DNA of 64,000 nt from Microvelia longipes (GCA_018340805.1 JACMZG010000008.1:79552042-79616041); one strand, 5' to 3'; shown: positions 31,655-42,364, numbered from the stretch's first letter. Translations and numbers: made by a program. Notes: a model not told the origin generated them from the letters alone.

Positions 31655-32340
31655 TTCAAAAGTAAAAATCGGGTATGGGGTACCTCGGAACTGTCGTTAA
31701 ATTTATACTGCAAAACGTCTTCGGACTCCCTTCGTTCGTCCTCAGATGGTAAGTAAATAGATTGGTTTTATTCCCAGCGGTCACCCATCCAGGTACTGAC
31801 CACGCTCGATGCTGCTTAATTTTTGATCCACCAAAAATCATAGACATATTAAAACGAACTTAGTACACTTATTTATTATGAAAAGATATATATTTAAACC
31901 GAATTTCAAATCAATTGCATCATTTTCCAATTTTTCTATTTTTTTTAAAAAAAACGTATACAATTCATTTTATAAAAATTAAACTAATGCTGATAATGAG
32001 ATGAAACTTTGCGCGTATGTTAGTCTTATACATGCGTGCTAACTTTCAATTGCATAATTTCTCCGCGTTTAATGATTTTTGGTAATTTTAGCTGAGTCAT
32101 TATTGCGGATTAATAATGACGTGATAAACAAATTATTTTTAAAAGAGCACAATTACAGAAGTAGACTAATTTTTGTACAAGTTTTCAACTCTCTAGCATA
32201 CATACACTAGGAGCTACGATGACAACAGACACAAACCCATACCCACACACACACTGACACATAGAGATAACTTTACGAAAACCACTCAGAAGGCCTTAAA
32301 AACGCCTAAAACAGAATTCCGCTGGCTCTGGTATGGCTCA
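31655..32340 (-). repeat. 5S-like dispersed family, near-complete copy
   Basis: Begins AAATCGGGTATGGGGTACCT and includes TCGGACTCCCTTCGTTCGTC. The 5S-like block is at 31770-31819 (minus strand). The shared middle is AATGCTGATAATGAGATGAA. The end block is CTAGGAGCTACGATGACAAC...CACTCAGAAGGCCTTAAAAA, lacking the last 50 bases. It lacks the first two AGCGAAGCGAG motif variants. Confidence 0.8.
31770..31819 (-). ncRNA. 5S rRNA 3'-half-like segment within repeat
   Basis: The minus strand reads TTAAGCAGCATCGAGCGTGG, TCAGTACCTGGATGGGTGAC, CGCTGGGAATA. Eukaryotic 5S rRNA has the corresponding AAGTTAAGCAGCGTCGGGC...TTAGTACTTGGATGGGTGACCGCCTGGGAA. The A box, intermediate element and C box used by TFIIIA fall in this part. 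It is a 5S-derived fragment, not a 5S gene, since the 5' half is missing. Confidence 0.8.
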
Positions 32341-32656
32341 TGTTTTGAATAAATGAAGAATTATAAGTTTATTCTTTTTACAGGAACATTATGAATAAAT
32401 ATTGTTATATTTTAATGTACTACACAATATAGTATACGACACGCGGCTAAAATCAGTTGACAGCGCGGGAAAATAGTGTTGAGGATTTGATAGGCCCGAT
32501 TTGAAATTGAGGGCGTGGTTTAACATCTAGGACTAACCTCATTGGCTCCCTCACCTTTTTTCCACACTTTCAACTGATTTCAGCCGTGTGTCGTACTATA
32601 ATGTTATAAAAAATAATAAAATAGAATGTAAAGAATGAATAATAAGGAAAATAATC

Positions 32657-32830
32657 AGGTGCGGGGTACCTCGGAACTTTTCCTCATCACATCGGATTCG
32701 CTACGCTCATTCTCCTCACTGGGGACTCGCTTCGCTTGGGTTTAAAATATAAAAGTCGTATAATTTATACAATAATTCATCTTCGTTTTATTCCCAGCGA
32801 TAATCCATCCAGGCTCTGATCAACCTCTAT
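32657..32830 (-). repeat. 5S-like dispersed family, truncated copy
   Basis: GGGGTACCTCGGAACTTTTC, ACATCGGATTCGCTACGCTC, GGACTCGCTTCGCTTGGG, then a degenerate 5S-like block at about 32790-32828 (TTCCCAGCGATAATCCATCC AGGCTCTGATCAACC). It ends where a fragment of the TA-seeding repeat begins. Confidence 0.75.
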
Positions 32831-32835
32831 GAGTG

Positions 32836-33000
32836 ACAATCCTAAGTGACTGAAACGGTATTTTTTAAAAAATAATCATGTATATATTTTTTTTTAACCT
32901 AAAGATTTTACTCAAATATATAATTTTTTTATGGAAAAAAGTTCACATTTTTCTTTAAATTGTACAAACAATCATAAATCTATGTAAGAGTATAGTTAGG
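32836..33000 (+). repeat. TA-seeding repeat, fragment
   Basis: GACAATCCTAAGTGACTGAA ACGGTATTTT and AACCTAAAGATTTTACTCAA match copy A at 21.93-22.09 kb on the same strand. Confidence 0.7.
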
Positions 33001-34125
33001 AGAGACTACACCAGATTTCATAAAACAGAATATAACTTTGTATAAATGGGTAATAGTCCTTATGTATGCCAAACGATTGTTCGGAAATAACTTCCGGAAT
33101 TCAATGATATAATATAATGAAATATAATAATATATAATTAAATAATAATCTTAAACCTGAATAATCTTATCAAAGAAAAATGACGCTATAAAAGTATGAG
33201 AATTAGTCCTATAAATCCTATAGCTATTCAACTTCTAGTTTGTAAGTTACTGGCGAACATATATATTTATTGATGCGATGCCTAAAATTGTATGAAAAAG
33301 TTTGTTTACATCAATGAAAATCATGACTTTTTACAATAATTATTCATTGAAGATTTTGTATTTACCCGATATTGTATTTTTAAAATATTTAAAACAATCT
33401 TAAATTCATAATATTTTAAATAAAAATCCTTAATATGGTAAGTTATGATTCCAATAAAAACGGGTTAAATAATATTTAACTTAATATTATGTTAAATCAA
33501 ATTATCCAAACAATTTCTTTTCATTCTTAAATAACAATATTATAAATCTGTTAAATACTTCACATTTTTTAGACTATTTAATTTAATAATTGTAATCAAT
33601 ATGAATAGAAAGATGATTTATTTTCTAGTATTTATATTGTAATAAGAATTAATTATACGATATTTAATGTGGTTTAATGTTAATGGCTGTCCTTGGTGAG
33701 ACACAAAGAAAGAAAATCTTAAAAGAAAAATAACTTTTTTTACCAACAGCCTTGGCCTGCCTCCCTTCTCTTTCTCCTCCCAGTAATAATATACACCATA
33801 TTTTTTTAAGGACAAAAAAGTAAAATTCATTTTTAACAAATTTTTTTAAAGAAGAAAATCTAACCACTACTTACAATAAAATATATTTGAGAAAAATTAT
33901 GAAAATTAATACAATTTTTTGGCTCAATTTCTTAATATTAAAGAAAAAAATAATAAAGAGGGAAGAAAAAGGGCTTAATATAAAATTATATAAAAACATT
34001 TGGTAGTTTTTATAAAATAATAAGGACTTTTTTAAGATAATATGAAATTAGAGTCATAATTTTTAATATTATTTGGTCTCGTTAAAAATGATATTTTGTG
34101 GCTCAAGGATTATATGTAGTGGGGT
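33001..34125. other. AT-rich, no gene
   Basis: Overlapping short frames near 33.6-33.87 kb on the minus strand are Lys- and Phe-rich and show no domain. Confidence 0.4.
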
Positions 34126-34126
34126 C

Positions 34127-34305
34127 CAGTCTTGTAGAGTTATTGTAAAGTATATTGCAATTTGATTTACAGATTTAAGGACCAGGAATTAATTTTATTT
34201 AAATTGTATGTTATGTATACGAATGGATGAGGTTCAATGTTATTTTAGTCGATTTCCAATGTTAAAATGAAGATATTAGGGTCATAGGAGATGGTTTTTC
34301 TGAAA
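34127..34305. repeat. Inverted partner of 36.34-36.53 kb
   Basis: CAATTTGATTTACAGATTTA AGGACC and CGAATGGATGAGGTTCAATG match CCTTAAATCTGTAAATCAAA TTG and CATTGAACCTCACCCATCC in reverse complement. With copy B of the TA-seeding repeat next to one partner, this is another 2 kb-spaced inverted pair. Confidence 0.65.
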
Positions 34306-34334
34306 GGTGCAGAAGTCTTATGAAAAAGACTCCC

Positions 34335-34400
34335 TTCTTTATATATATATATATATATATATATTTACATATATATATATATATGTATGTATGTATGTAT
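34335..34400. repeat. (TA)n/(TATG)n microsatellite
   Basis: TA units 34337-34383 followed by GTATGTATGTATGTAT. Confidence 0.9.
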
Positions 34401-34544
34401 TTTATGGCGGGGCCGCTTTTACTATTGTTTCGAAAATTTCTCTCTGTAGCGTTGAGTGGCTATTGTGAGTGTTTAATGATTAGCTCGGTATTTGTATTAG
34501 ATACCACATACAGCATAAATGCAGTGTTAACCTCGTCTTCAAGA

Positions 34545-34620
34545 TGGCTCAGTGCTCAGTTGGTAAAGCGCGCCCACGTTTACAGTTGGCTTCCATCCTC
34601 GAGTCTTTCATCAGTAAGTG
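34545..34620 (+). other. tRNA-like Pol III promoter remnant (tentative)
   Basis: TGCTCAGTTGGTAAAGCGCG resembles a tRNA D-arm and A box. About 35 bases on, CATCCTCGAGTCTTT resembles a decayed T-arm/B box. No proper acceptor or anticodon stem folds by eye, so this is a tRNA-derived SINE head or pseudogene, not a tRNA gene. Confidence 0.3.
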
Positions 34621-34966
34621 CACTATTTAATTAAATATACTGGGTGGAATATTTCAAATACGTAATCCTGATTAACTCTGCTTCGTGTGAAGCTATCTAC
34701 CCCCACTAAGGTAAATTAAATTAGAGCATACCTTTATATTAATTATTTCAGATACTGTGTCAAATTTTGAACAACTTGATACCAATATTATTAAATTACG
34801 GTAATTTTTTTCGAGTACTCGTTCAGCATACATAAGTACTATTACTCATTTATAATTAAAAATTATTTACTGTTAAAAATAAGCTTATTGTTACTACTTA
34901 TCAAGCATCATATCAATTTATATTAAACTAAGTTCCGAGGTGCCTCTTATGATTTCAGCAAATTTT

Positions 34967-34967
<1 letters not shown>

Positions 34968-35043
<76 letters not shown>

Positions 35044-35058
35044 TATATATAAAGGCGG
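34968..35058. repeat. (TA)n microsatellite
   Basis: Two TA runs separated by a phase change, abutting the GC-rich end of copy B. Confidence 0.93.
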
Positions 35059-35059
35059 C

Positions 35060-36153
35060 AGTATTTTTTTAAAAGTCTCCCGCCTTTTAGAATACGGGCC
35101 TTCGGCCCGTAGCCGCTACGCGGCGTCGGCCCGCCGGGCCGCTTCGCGACCCGGGGGCCTCCCAGTGACCGCTTCGCGGCCACATTGTTGTTGTTTTGTA
35201 TTAATGTATGGTTTCATTATCGTTTCTTGTTACATGGCATTTTGCCACGTATTTAGCGAATTTTCACAGGCTTTCTCACAAATTTGATTTTGTGAGGAAA
35301 AAATCCACACGTTGCAACTGTTAAAGTAACCTTGTATAAAGGGTATGAAAAGATTATAGTTTCATCAGCTTTAGTTCTCGTCCACTATACAAAAGGGTAT
35401 AAACTCTAACTTACGTTTATGATTGTTTATAGAATTTAAAGAAAAATGTCAAATTTTTTTTGTAAACAAATTGTTTATTTAAGTAAAATCTTAAGATTGA
35501 AAAAAATATATTCATGATTATTCAAAATAAAAATACCGTTTGCGTCACTTAGGATTGTCCGATTGAGCTGAAACTGGTCGCATTCGTTTTAGAATAACTT
35601 CGACCATGTAAAGACTACTTCGATGTTCTTCCTCTTTACGGGTCTGCTTAGCTCGGCGTGGTTCAGTGGAAGCCATTTTTGCCCTGTCTCTCTGGGACAG
35701 TAGGCTTACCAGGATGAAGCAAGAGGTAGAGGTCTTTCTTTTATACTATATCCCCACCCTCTAACACTACTGAACCCTACAGATATCGTACGAGTCTTTG
35801 ACCTAGACGTATACATATATACAAGATTATATATATATGTATACCGATTGCGCCATTTGTGATGGTTCGATTGAGCTGAAATTGGTTTTAATCGATTCAG
35901 CTAGCCGTCTACCTAAATACTAGATACCTTGTTTTAAAGCCATTTTAAGTTTCAAAAAATTTTTTTTTCATGACGTCATAACTTTGGTTGATGACGTCAT
36001 AATGTTTTTATACACAATAGGCCTCGTAACCTCCACAACATCTCGCGATTTGCAAAGTTTCGTTTCAATTTGAGAACGCCTTCGAGAGTTATCGTTCGCC
36101 ATACGAAAGGGTAGAACTCTTACATACTATATATATATATACATACATATATA

Positions 36154-36209
<56 letters not shown>

Positions 36210-36345
36210 CATATATATATAAACTTTTTTCGGACATATATTTTTGTTATCAGGAAGCCAATAGGAACCGATTCCACTCACTCCCACCCTCAACTTCCGT
36301 CATCCGAACAACCTCATAAGCGTCATTTTCATAGTGAAAATTCGC
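35060..36345 (-). repeat. TA-seeding dispersed repeat, copy B
   Basis: Reverse complement of copy A. The GC-rich end is 35085-35185 (GGGCCTTCGGCCCGTAGCCG, CTACGCGGC, CCGCTTCGCG). Then come TGTAAAGACTACTTCGATGT, TCTCTGGGACAGTAGGCTTA, CGTACGAGTCTTTGACCTAG and finally AAGCCAATAGGAACCGATTC and CATCCGAACAACCTCATAAG. TA tracts at 35.83 and 36.13-36.22 kb occupy the same internal places as in copy A. Confidence 0.85.
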
Positions 36346-36530
36346 TAAAAACTATCTCCTATCTCCATGACCCTAATCTCATAAGCTCATTATTACATTG
36401 GAAATGCACTAAAATAACATTGAACCTCACCCATCCATATAAATAACATACAATGTAAATAAATTAATTCAAGGTCCTTAAATCTGTAAATCAAATTGCA
36501 ATATACTTCACAATAACTATACAAGACGAC
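36345..36530. repeat. Inverted partner of 34.13-34.30 kb
   Basis: See the 34.13 kb entry; the shared text includes TCTCCTATCTCCATGACCCTAA and its complement. Confidence 0.6.
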
Positions 36531-36552
36531 TCATTTCCCCACAACAATAATC

Positions 36553-36554
<2 letters not shown>

Positions 36555-36640
<86 letters not shown>
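36555..36640. repeat. (TA)n microsatellite
   Basis: Uninterrupted TA over about 85 bases, next to a TA-seeding repeat fragment. Confidence 0.95.
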
Positions 36641-36642
<2 letters not shown>

Positions 36643-36800
36643 TGGTTTGGGACCCCTAAAACATAATACTTATGGCTAGAAGGGTTATAGCGTACTGTGG
36701 CAAGAAAATTTGCTAAATGCTCGGCAAAATTGCCATGTAACAATAAATAATACAAAACAACAGAAAAGCCCTTGAGCGAGAAAGCCGCTTATTTTATTAT
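36640..36800 (+). repeat. TA-seeding repeat, GC-end fragment
   Basis: AAAATTTGCTAAATGCTCGG, CAAAATTGCCATGTAACAA and ATACAAAACAAC parallel copy A at 22.37-22.45 kb. GAGCGAGAAAGCCGC is a decayed version of the GC-rich end. Confidence 0.6.
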
Positions 36801-37059
36801 TTCTTCGCAGCAATCTAAAATTGTAATTATAATTTTTTTTAATTTATCAGAAAAATGTAAGAATGTAAATTAAAAGTTTAAGGTTGTTGAAAGAATTACT
36901 TTTGTACTGTGTATGCTTTTTATTAAGAGAGATTACCAGTTAAATAAATAAAGAGGTTTTGCGTCAACAGGTTGTTTTCAGTTTAATTTAGTAACTTTGT
37001 AACCTCAAAACATCATGCATTTCCATCCAAACTCATCATAATCATTTTGATTAAATAAA

Positions 37060-37830
37060 ATCGGGAATGGGTTACCTCGGAACTTATCCTCTCTACATCG
37101 AATTCACTACGCTCATCATACGCTCGGCCGATCAAGGTTGTTGCAAAAATTATATTAAAACTATGGTTCAGGCAAGGCAAAGCATTTTTTTTTTAAATTA
37201 ATTTAAATTTTAATTTCATAAAAGTAATTAATTAATTTTATAATTTTTATTTATAATAGTTTAGAGCTTAAAGGTAACATTTGTCTCATAAGCTTCGCTT
37301 ATGCTCAGAATATGGATATTACCAAAAGCATACTACAACTCGTCTTCGAACTCCTTTCGCTCGTTCTCAGATAGTAAACATATGTGTGTTATTTTCTGGG
37401 GTCACCTATTGAGACACTGAACTTGTTCAATACTGCTTAACATTAGTAACACAACAAAACCCGTAGATATACTTGGAATGAAACTTACTATGCGTATCTG
37501 TTAGGTAAAGGGATACACTTATACCAAATTTTAACTTCGATACCAAAAGTCATTCGATATAAATTGAACTAATGCTGATAATGAGATAAAATTTAACATA
37601 CTGACTGCATGTGTGCTTAATTCAAAATCGATCTAAACTTACTAGATACTATTATACTATATTATACTCGATACTAAACTGAGTATAGTATACAATACTA
37701 TAAACTAGCACTATTCAAGCACTGACTACACTCGATTCTGCTTACCAATTGACTGATTTTTGTACAAAGTTTTAACACTCCACCAAAAATACACTGAGAG
37801 CTACGATGATATAGTAAATACATTTGTTTT
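37060..37830 (-). repeat. 5S-like dispersed family, copy f
   Basis: Starts AATCGGGAATGGGTTACCTC with a degenerate motif set. AACTCCTTTCGCTCGTTCTCAG precedes a 5S-like block at 37390-37440 (TTTTCTGGGGTCACCTATTG...CAATACTGCTTAA). A private insertion around 37635-37720 repeats ATACTA-like text. It stops at GAGCTACGATGATATAGTAA, where another copy begins in the same orientation. Confidence 0.75.
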
Positions 37831-38413
37831 ATGTCCAGTGGTCACTCATTGTGACTCTGACCTCACTCTTAGTCTATGCTCTGTCTATGCTATGGACTCT
37901 CACTCTATGCTGTTTAACTTATATGATCTAACAAAAATCATGGATATACTTATCGTATTGAAATGAAACTTGGTGTACTTATTTATTACGTAAACGTTCA
38001 CGAGGCATTCAAAACTAATTGAAATAATGCTGATAATGAGTTGAAACTTTGCACATATGATAATCTAATACATGGCTCTATGCGTGCGTAATCTCAAATT
38101 TAGTGCAACATGATTTTTCAAAATTTTGGTGAGTCATTATCGCGGGTTAATGGCTTCATACAAAATTCTCTGGATAACACAACTACTACACATATGAACA
38201 GATTTTTGTGCAAAGTTTCACCTCTTTAGCATAAGTACACTGGGAGCTACGATGATAACAGGCACACACACTTACAGACAGAATACTTTGAGAAAACTAC
38301 TCTGAAAGCTTTAAAAACACCGGAAACGGATAATTCAGGTGACATGCCGGTTTCGGATTTTTCGCTAACACAATTCTTTTCCTATATACCTACGGTATAA
38401 ATGAGAAAAAGTA
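37830..38413 (-). repeat. 5S-like dispersed family, copy g (tandem to copy f)
   Basis: Starts within a decayed 5S-like block (TCCAGTGGTCACTCATTGTG ... CTGTTTAAC, 37843-37919), which itself contains a small CTCTATGCT-type duplication. It then runs through ATCATGGATATACTTATCGT, AATGCTGATAATGAG, CACTGGGAGCTACGATGATA, ACACCGGAAACGGATAATTC and ends AATGAGAAAAAGTAAAA. Confidence 0.8.
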
Positions 38414-38414
38414 A

Positions 38415-38970
38415 AAAACAGGAAAACTCTAATTATTTTAGATAATATTGATAAGCATTTGAGCCATGGAGTTTTTTAGCAGTTTTATAAAGGTGAAATA
38501 AAGTTAACTTTTATTGTTACAAGAATGTCCCTATTGTATTTTACAAATATGAAAAAGTTCAGCGGGGGAGGGGGGGTTAGTATAGTTAATATTTAACTTG
38601 TCATGCACATTTATTATTTATGATTTCAGCCACCCCCCCCCCCCCAAACGCCTACGTATACTTAACTCTATATACTTTGATGCAAATTTAATTTAAAAAG
38701 TACATTTTATTATGTTAAGTTAAAGTAGCTTGGGCTTACTTAGGAATGCATAAAAGAGTTTTTTTAGCGGATTTTCTTTGAAAAAATTCACTTATAAAGT
38801 GGTTGTTACAGTGGAGTGTGACATAAATGTGTTTCTGAAACCGATATCTAGGTATCTGTAATATAAATACATGTGTATGTATTTAATTCTAGCGAATTCT
38901 TGTAACAATCTATCTTTTTAATTAATTAATATTTTTAAATCAAACATTGTACTGAAATCAACGAGTACAC
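38415..38970. other. No gene; opposed G and C runs
   Basis: GGGGGAGGGGGGG (38564-38576) and CCACCCCCCCCCCCCC (38631-38646) are about 55 bases apart and could pair. Confidence 0.45.
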
Positions 38971-38974
38971 TTAA

Positions 38975-39350
38975 CTTATTGGAAACCAGGTGGGTATGGC
39001 GTCATTAACTCGTTTTGCTGAGTCTGCAATATTTTTAAAAAAAATCTTAAAGATTTAAAAGATTAAAGGTTAATTTTCTGCGCCGAGAAAATGGGTCTTA
39101 ACATTTGTTTTTGGGGGGTTAAATCAAATGTAACCTGTTCGGAGTCGATACGACAAACTTTAGGTAGTAAAAACAAAAAACTTAAGATATGATATGTAAA
39201 CAAAAAATGTCTAGTAAGGTATTTCTAGTAAGGCGCTAAATCGAATTAAGCCACTTCGGAGTCAATATACTAATACTATATAAGTAATAGTATATAGAAC
39301 CTTGAATATATCAAGGTTCCCAGGATCGAATCATGGTGCCGGTGATAACT
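38975..39350 (+). repeat. Dispersed repeat F, copy 3
   Basis: GGCGTCATTAACTCGTTTTG CTGAGTC, CGGAGTCGATACGA and CAGGATCGAATCATGGTGCC match the 29.87-30.70 kb copies. Confidence 0.6.
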
Positions 39351-39389
39351 TTGTATTGTCTTATTTACTCTATTAAAGTTTATAACTAC

Positions 39390-40115
39390 AAAATAATTAT
39401 GACGCAGAGGTTCGCGTCAACAATTTTGTTCTTTATTGCTCAACAATCCATTTCTTGCTTAAGTTTCCTTCGTGTGCTTTATAACCTAAGCAGTAGCGTT
39501 ACAACTTTTTATTTTATCTTTTTGAGTTTATCAATGAAAATTCGCTAGAAATTGGTATTAACTGAGCTTCAAATGAGTTCGAATAATTTTGTCCCGTGCT
39601 TTGTGAAAAATTCGGAATATACTCAGGTTATAAAGCATATGCCGAAAACTTAAGCAAGAGAGCAGACATTATTTTAACTCGTAACAAATTGTTGAGCAAC
39701 AATTTTTTCGAATTTTCAAAGAAAATGCGTTAAAAATGAGCACTAAAATGGCTTTACGTGAGTGCGAAAAATAGTTAGCAGTGCTCATTTTGAAATGATG
39801 ACTACAGTTTTTTTTTGTTTTTTTTAAACAAATTTCTTTATTTACGCAAATTATATTACAATATTATATTGACTATATCTATTTTAAAGGATTGAGTGAC
39901 ACACTGGAGAAGAAAGGTTTTATATAACTTATTGGATAAATATGTTATATTTTGGATAACCGGTAAAATTGAATAAGTTGTAACGCTATACAGCTCAGAT
40001 TATAAAGCACGTACCAAAAACTTAAACAAGAAATGGATTGTTAAGAAAGAAAGCACTCATTTCAAAGACAATTCGCCCGGCTTGCGGATCTTTGGGCCAG
40101 AATTTTGTTGTTTAA
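39390..40115. repeat. Foldback family E, expanded copy
   Basis: Outer arms CAACAATCCATTTCTTGCTT and AACAAGAAATGGATTGTTAA, then ATTCGCCCGGCTTGCGGATC TTTGGGCCAGAATT at the right end. The interior includes a second nested inverted set (TTTCAAAGAAAATGCGTTAA). About twice the length of the 30.76 kb copy. Confidence 0.6.
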
Positions 40116-40339
40116 CAAGTTTGATGTGAAATTCAAAAAAACTTCCTACAATAGGTTTATTTGAGTTCTTGACTCATATATTGGTTTATAAACAAAATTT
40201 GAATGTCTTATGAAAAAGACCCGGATTATCTTATAGTAGCAAACTTTTGAAGAGTACCCACCAGATATAATAAAACTTAAACGGTACCCACATTGACTAA
40301 TTAAAGCAACAAATATTTTAATAAGTCCCAGATTGGCAT

Positions 40340-40500
40340 ATCAAAACATAAACATCTTAGAATCAAAATCCCACATAGGCATATCAAAACATACACATCT
40401 TAAAATCGCACATTGGCATATCAAAATATACACATCTTAAAATCACACATTGGCATATCAAAACATACACATCTTAAAATCACACATGGACATATAAAAA
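40340..40500 (+). repeat. Tandem repeat, unit about 37 bp
   Basis: About four units of ATCTTAAAATCACACATTGG CATATCAAAACATACAC, becoming irregular at the ends. Confidence 0.8.
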
Positions 40501-40559
40501 AAGCTTAAAATATTTAACATTGATGTTAATTATTCTGGGACTAATATTTTTACATTTCC

Positions 40560-40925
40560 TTAATTTTACCGTGGGTACATAGGAAGGTATCGTGTTTGGC
40601 CTTAAACTTCCGAAACCGGGATGTGACCTGAATTATCCTTGTCAGGTGTTTTAATGAACTCCTGTGTGGTTTTATAATAAATTGTAAATAAGTATTCAAA
40701 GTATTATTTTAATAGGAATGGTATCAACGTGTTGTTGAAATACTAATGTTAGCAGCTTTATGCGAGGTCAGTGCTAGATGAGGGATTGCTGGAAATAAAA
40801 TAGATGTCCAAGGGCGAGCGAAGCAAGTCAAAAGACTTACTGCTACTGCAAGTACTATAAATTTGGTGCTTTTCATATTCTGACGACGAGCGAAGCAAGT
40901 CCGAATCAGTGAGGATATATTTATT
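40560..40925 (+). repeat. 5S-like dispersed family, copy h with internal deletion
   Basis: The end block (TAGGAAGGTATCGTGTTTGG, CCGAAACCGGGATGTGACCT) is joined early to a decayed 5S-like block (GCGAGGTCAGTGCTAGATGA GGGATTGCTGGAAATAAAAT, 40763-40802), then GGGCGAGCGAAGCAAGTC and GACGAGCGAAGCAAGTCCGA. Confidence 0.7.
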
Positions 40926-40962
40926 ATTTTTTATATTTAAACATATTTTTTAAATAATAAAA

Positions 40963-41274
40963 TCACAACATGTATACTGTATACATAAAAAAAAATAATA
41001 CATATTGACCATTTGCGTGGCATAAGCTCAGGACTCGTGCGCCACACTGTTTGTGTGTAACGAATTCTGTGTAATTCGCTAAGTCGTGTAGTTTACTAAG
41101 TTCTCTGATGTATAATATATATAATTGTGCGAGAGACAACTGGGAAAAGTAACAAGCAAAATGCAATGCTACATCTGGGAACTGTTCCATCATTCGACAT
41201 TCATCATCATTGATGGCTCGACATAATGTCATATCCCACTCTGTTTCGTTACATCCTCGTATTAAGTGCACCAA
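40963..41274 (-). other. Repeat-encoded open frame, family C
   Basis: A 103-codon frame includes WDMTLCRAINDDECRMMEQF PDVALHFACYF. The same 120-base segment occurs at 55.94-56.06, 56.27-56.40 and 62.89-63.01 kb, where TAG replaces CAG at one place. It has protein-like composition but I recognise no family. The frame may be a captured exon or a fragment of a larger element's protein. The upstream start codon is not ATG. Confidence 0.35.
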
Positions 41275-41299
41275 ATCACTTTAACCTGTACGAGCTATG

Positions 41300-41840
41300 T
41301 ACACAAATATGTATTTGACGAACTATGTCAAATACATATTTATTGTACACAATAATCAAAATTAATAATACGTGAATAAAAAATTCAAATTCACATTGAT
41401 CTGTGTTAAGGCCTTTTTTCAGTAGCATATAGAACATTTAATAAGATTTTTAGAGAAAAAAAATCAATTTATTATTTAGTTTGTTGGATGAGAGCCATGG
41501 AAAGGCAGACTAGGGCCCTTCATTTGACTAAACCTACCCTTGACTCAGTATTAGCTATTGCCATTTAACTATTTTCAAATAACTACAATGGAAAATTATT
41601 CAAAAAACAACCTACTTAATATATTTCCAACTACAGGTATTATAGGTGAATTGTAACAATAGAAATATCAGCTATAGTATAGAGTATATTATGAAATAGC
41701 TTTATAAGTAATCTAAGTTTATATCTATTGATTGTTTAATTATAATTAGGGTTTATCACATTACACACGCTAAAATATTTCAGGTGTGCCAACAATAAAA
41801 TCTAAAAATATAGATATACTAACCGAATTAAAATGAAACA
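41300..41840. other. AT-rich, no gene
   Basis: Nothing recognisable apart from the palindrome AAATATGTATTTGACGAACT, ATGTCAAATACATATTT (41306-41342). Confidence 0.4.
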
Positions 41841-41844
41841 TTTA

Positions 41845-42065
41845 CTTCGTTCACATGCGGGGTTTAGCTAGAGGTTCAACTGCGTCTTGAACCCCCTGGG
41901 GGGTTCAACACCCCTTCAGTTGTCTTGTGGACTGGATTGATCACGGGGTGCAACCCTGAAACTCATTTTTTATCGGGGAAAAGTCGAAACTATAAGTTAA
42001 AAATATTGTGTAAATAGTTGGGGTTGAACAGATCACGGGGTTCAACTCCGCGTGTGAACGAAGTA
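41845..42065. mobile_element. Short TIR element, about 220 bp
   Basis: Ends TACTTCGTTCACATGCGG and CCGCGTGTGAACGAAGTA are inverted copies. The interior is rich in GGGTTCAAC and GTTGAACCCC-like text, itself partly palindromic (TTGAACCCCCTGGGGGGTTCAA). Confidence 0.75.
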
Positions 42066-42293
42066 ATTGTATCAAAAGGGATACACTTGTGCCAAATTTT
42101 AAGTCATACAAATGATTTTCATTTTCAAAAATTTGAAATTATAAATAAAAAAATTACTCCTTGGACAGACATTGATTTTTTAAAAAAAACATATACCTGT
42201 AATACGATAAAAAATTAACTAATGCTGATACGCGATTCAAAGTCCGTGGCAGCGCCACCGCCGCTGATAAGAAATTGATAACAAAAGGGTGAT

Positions 42294-42327
42294 CGTTGTT
42301 AAAGTCCTTATGGGGACTTTAACAACG
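42294..42327. repeat. Perfect 14-bp-arm hairpin
   Basis: CGTTGTTAAAGTCC, loop TTATGG, GGACTTTAACAACG. AC(TATACCATAGTG)TAGTATAG follows. There is no T run after it, so it is not a classic terminator. Confidence 0.8.
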
Positions 42328-42364
42328 ACTATACCATAGTGTAGTATAGTATGGTAAACGAAAA

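Noticed and set aside
31770..31819. A genuine 5S rRNA gene
   Set aside because: Only the 3' half is present, it recurs inside a larger dispersed repeat and has substitutions; it is 5S-derived repeat sequence.
34968..35183. 71-codon minus frame with RSGYGPKARI and a Tyr-Ile run
   Set aside because: It is the translation of the GC-rich repeat end plus (TA)n; Tyr-Ile runs are microsatellite artefacts.
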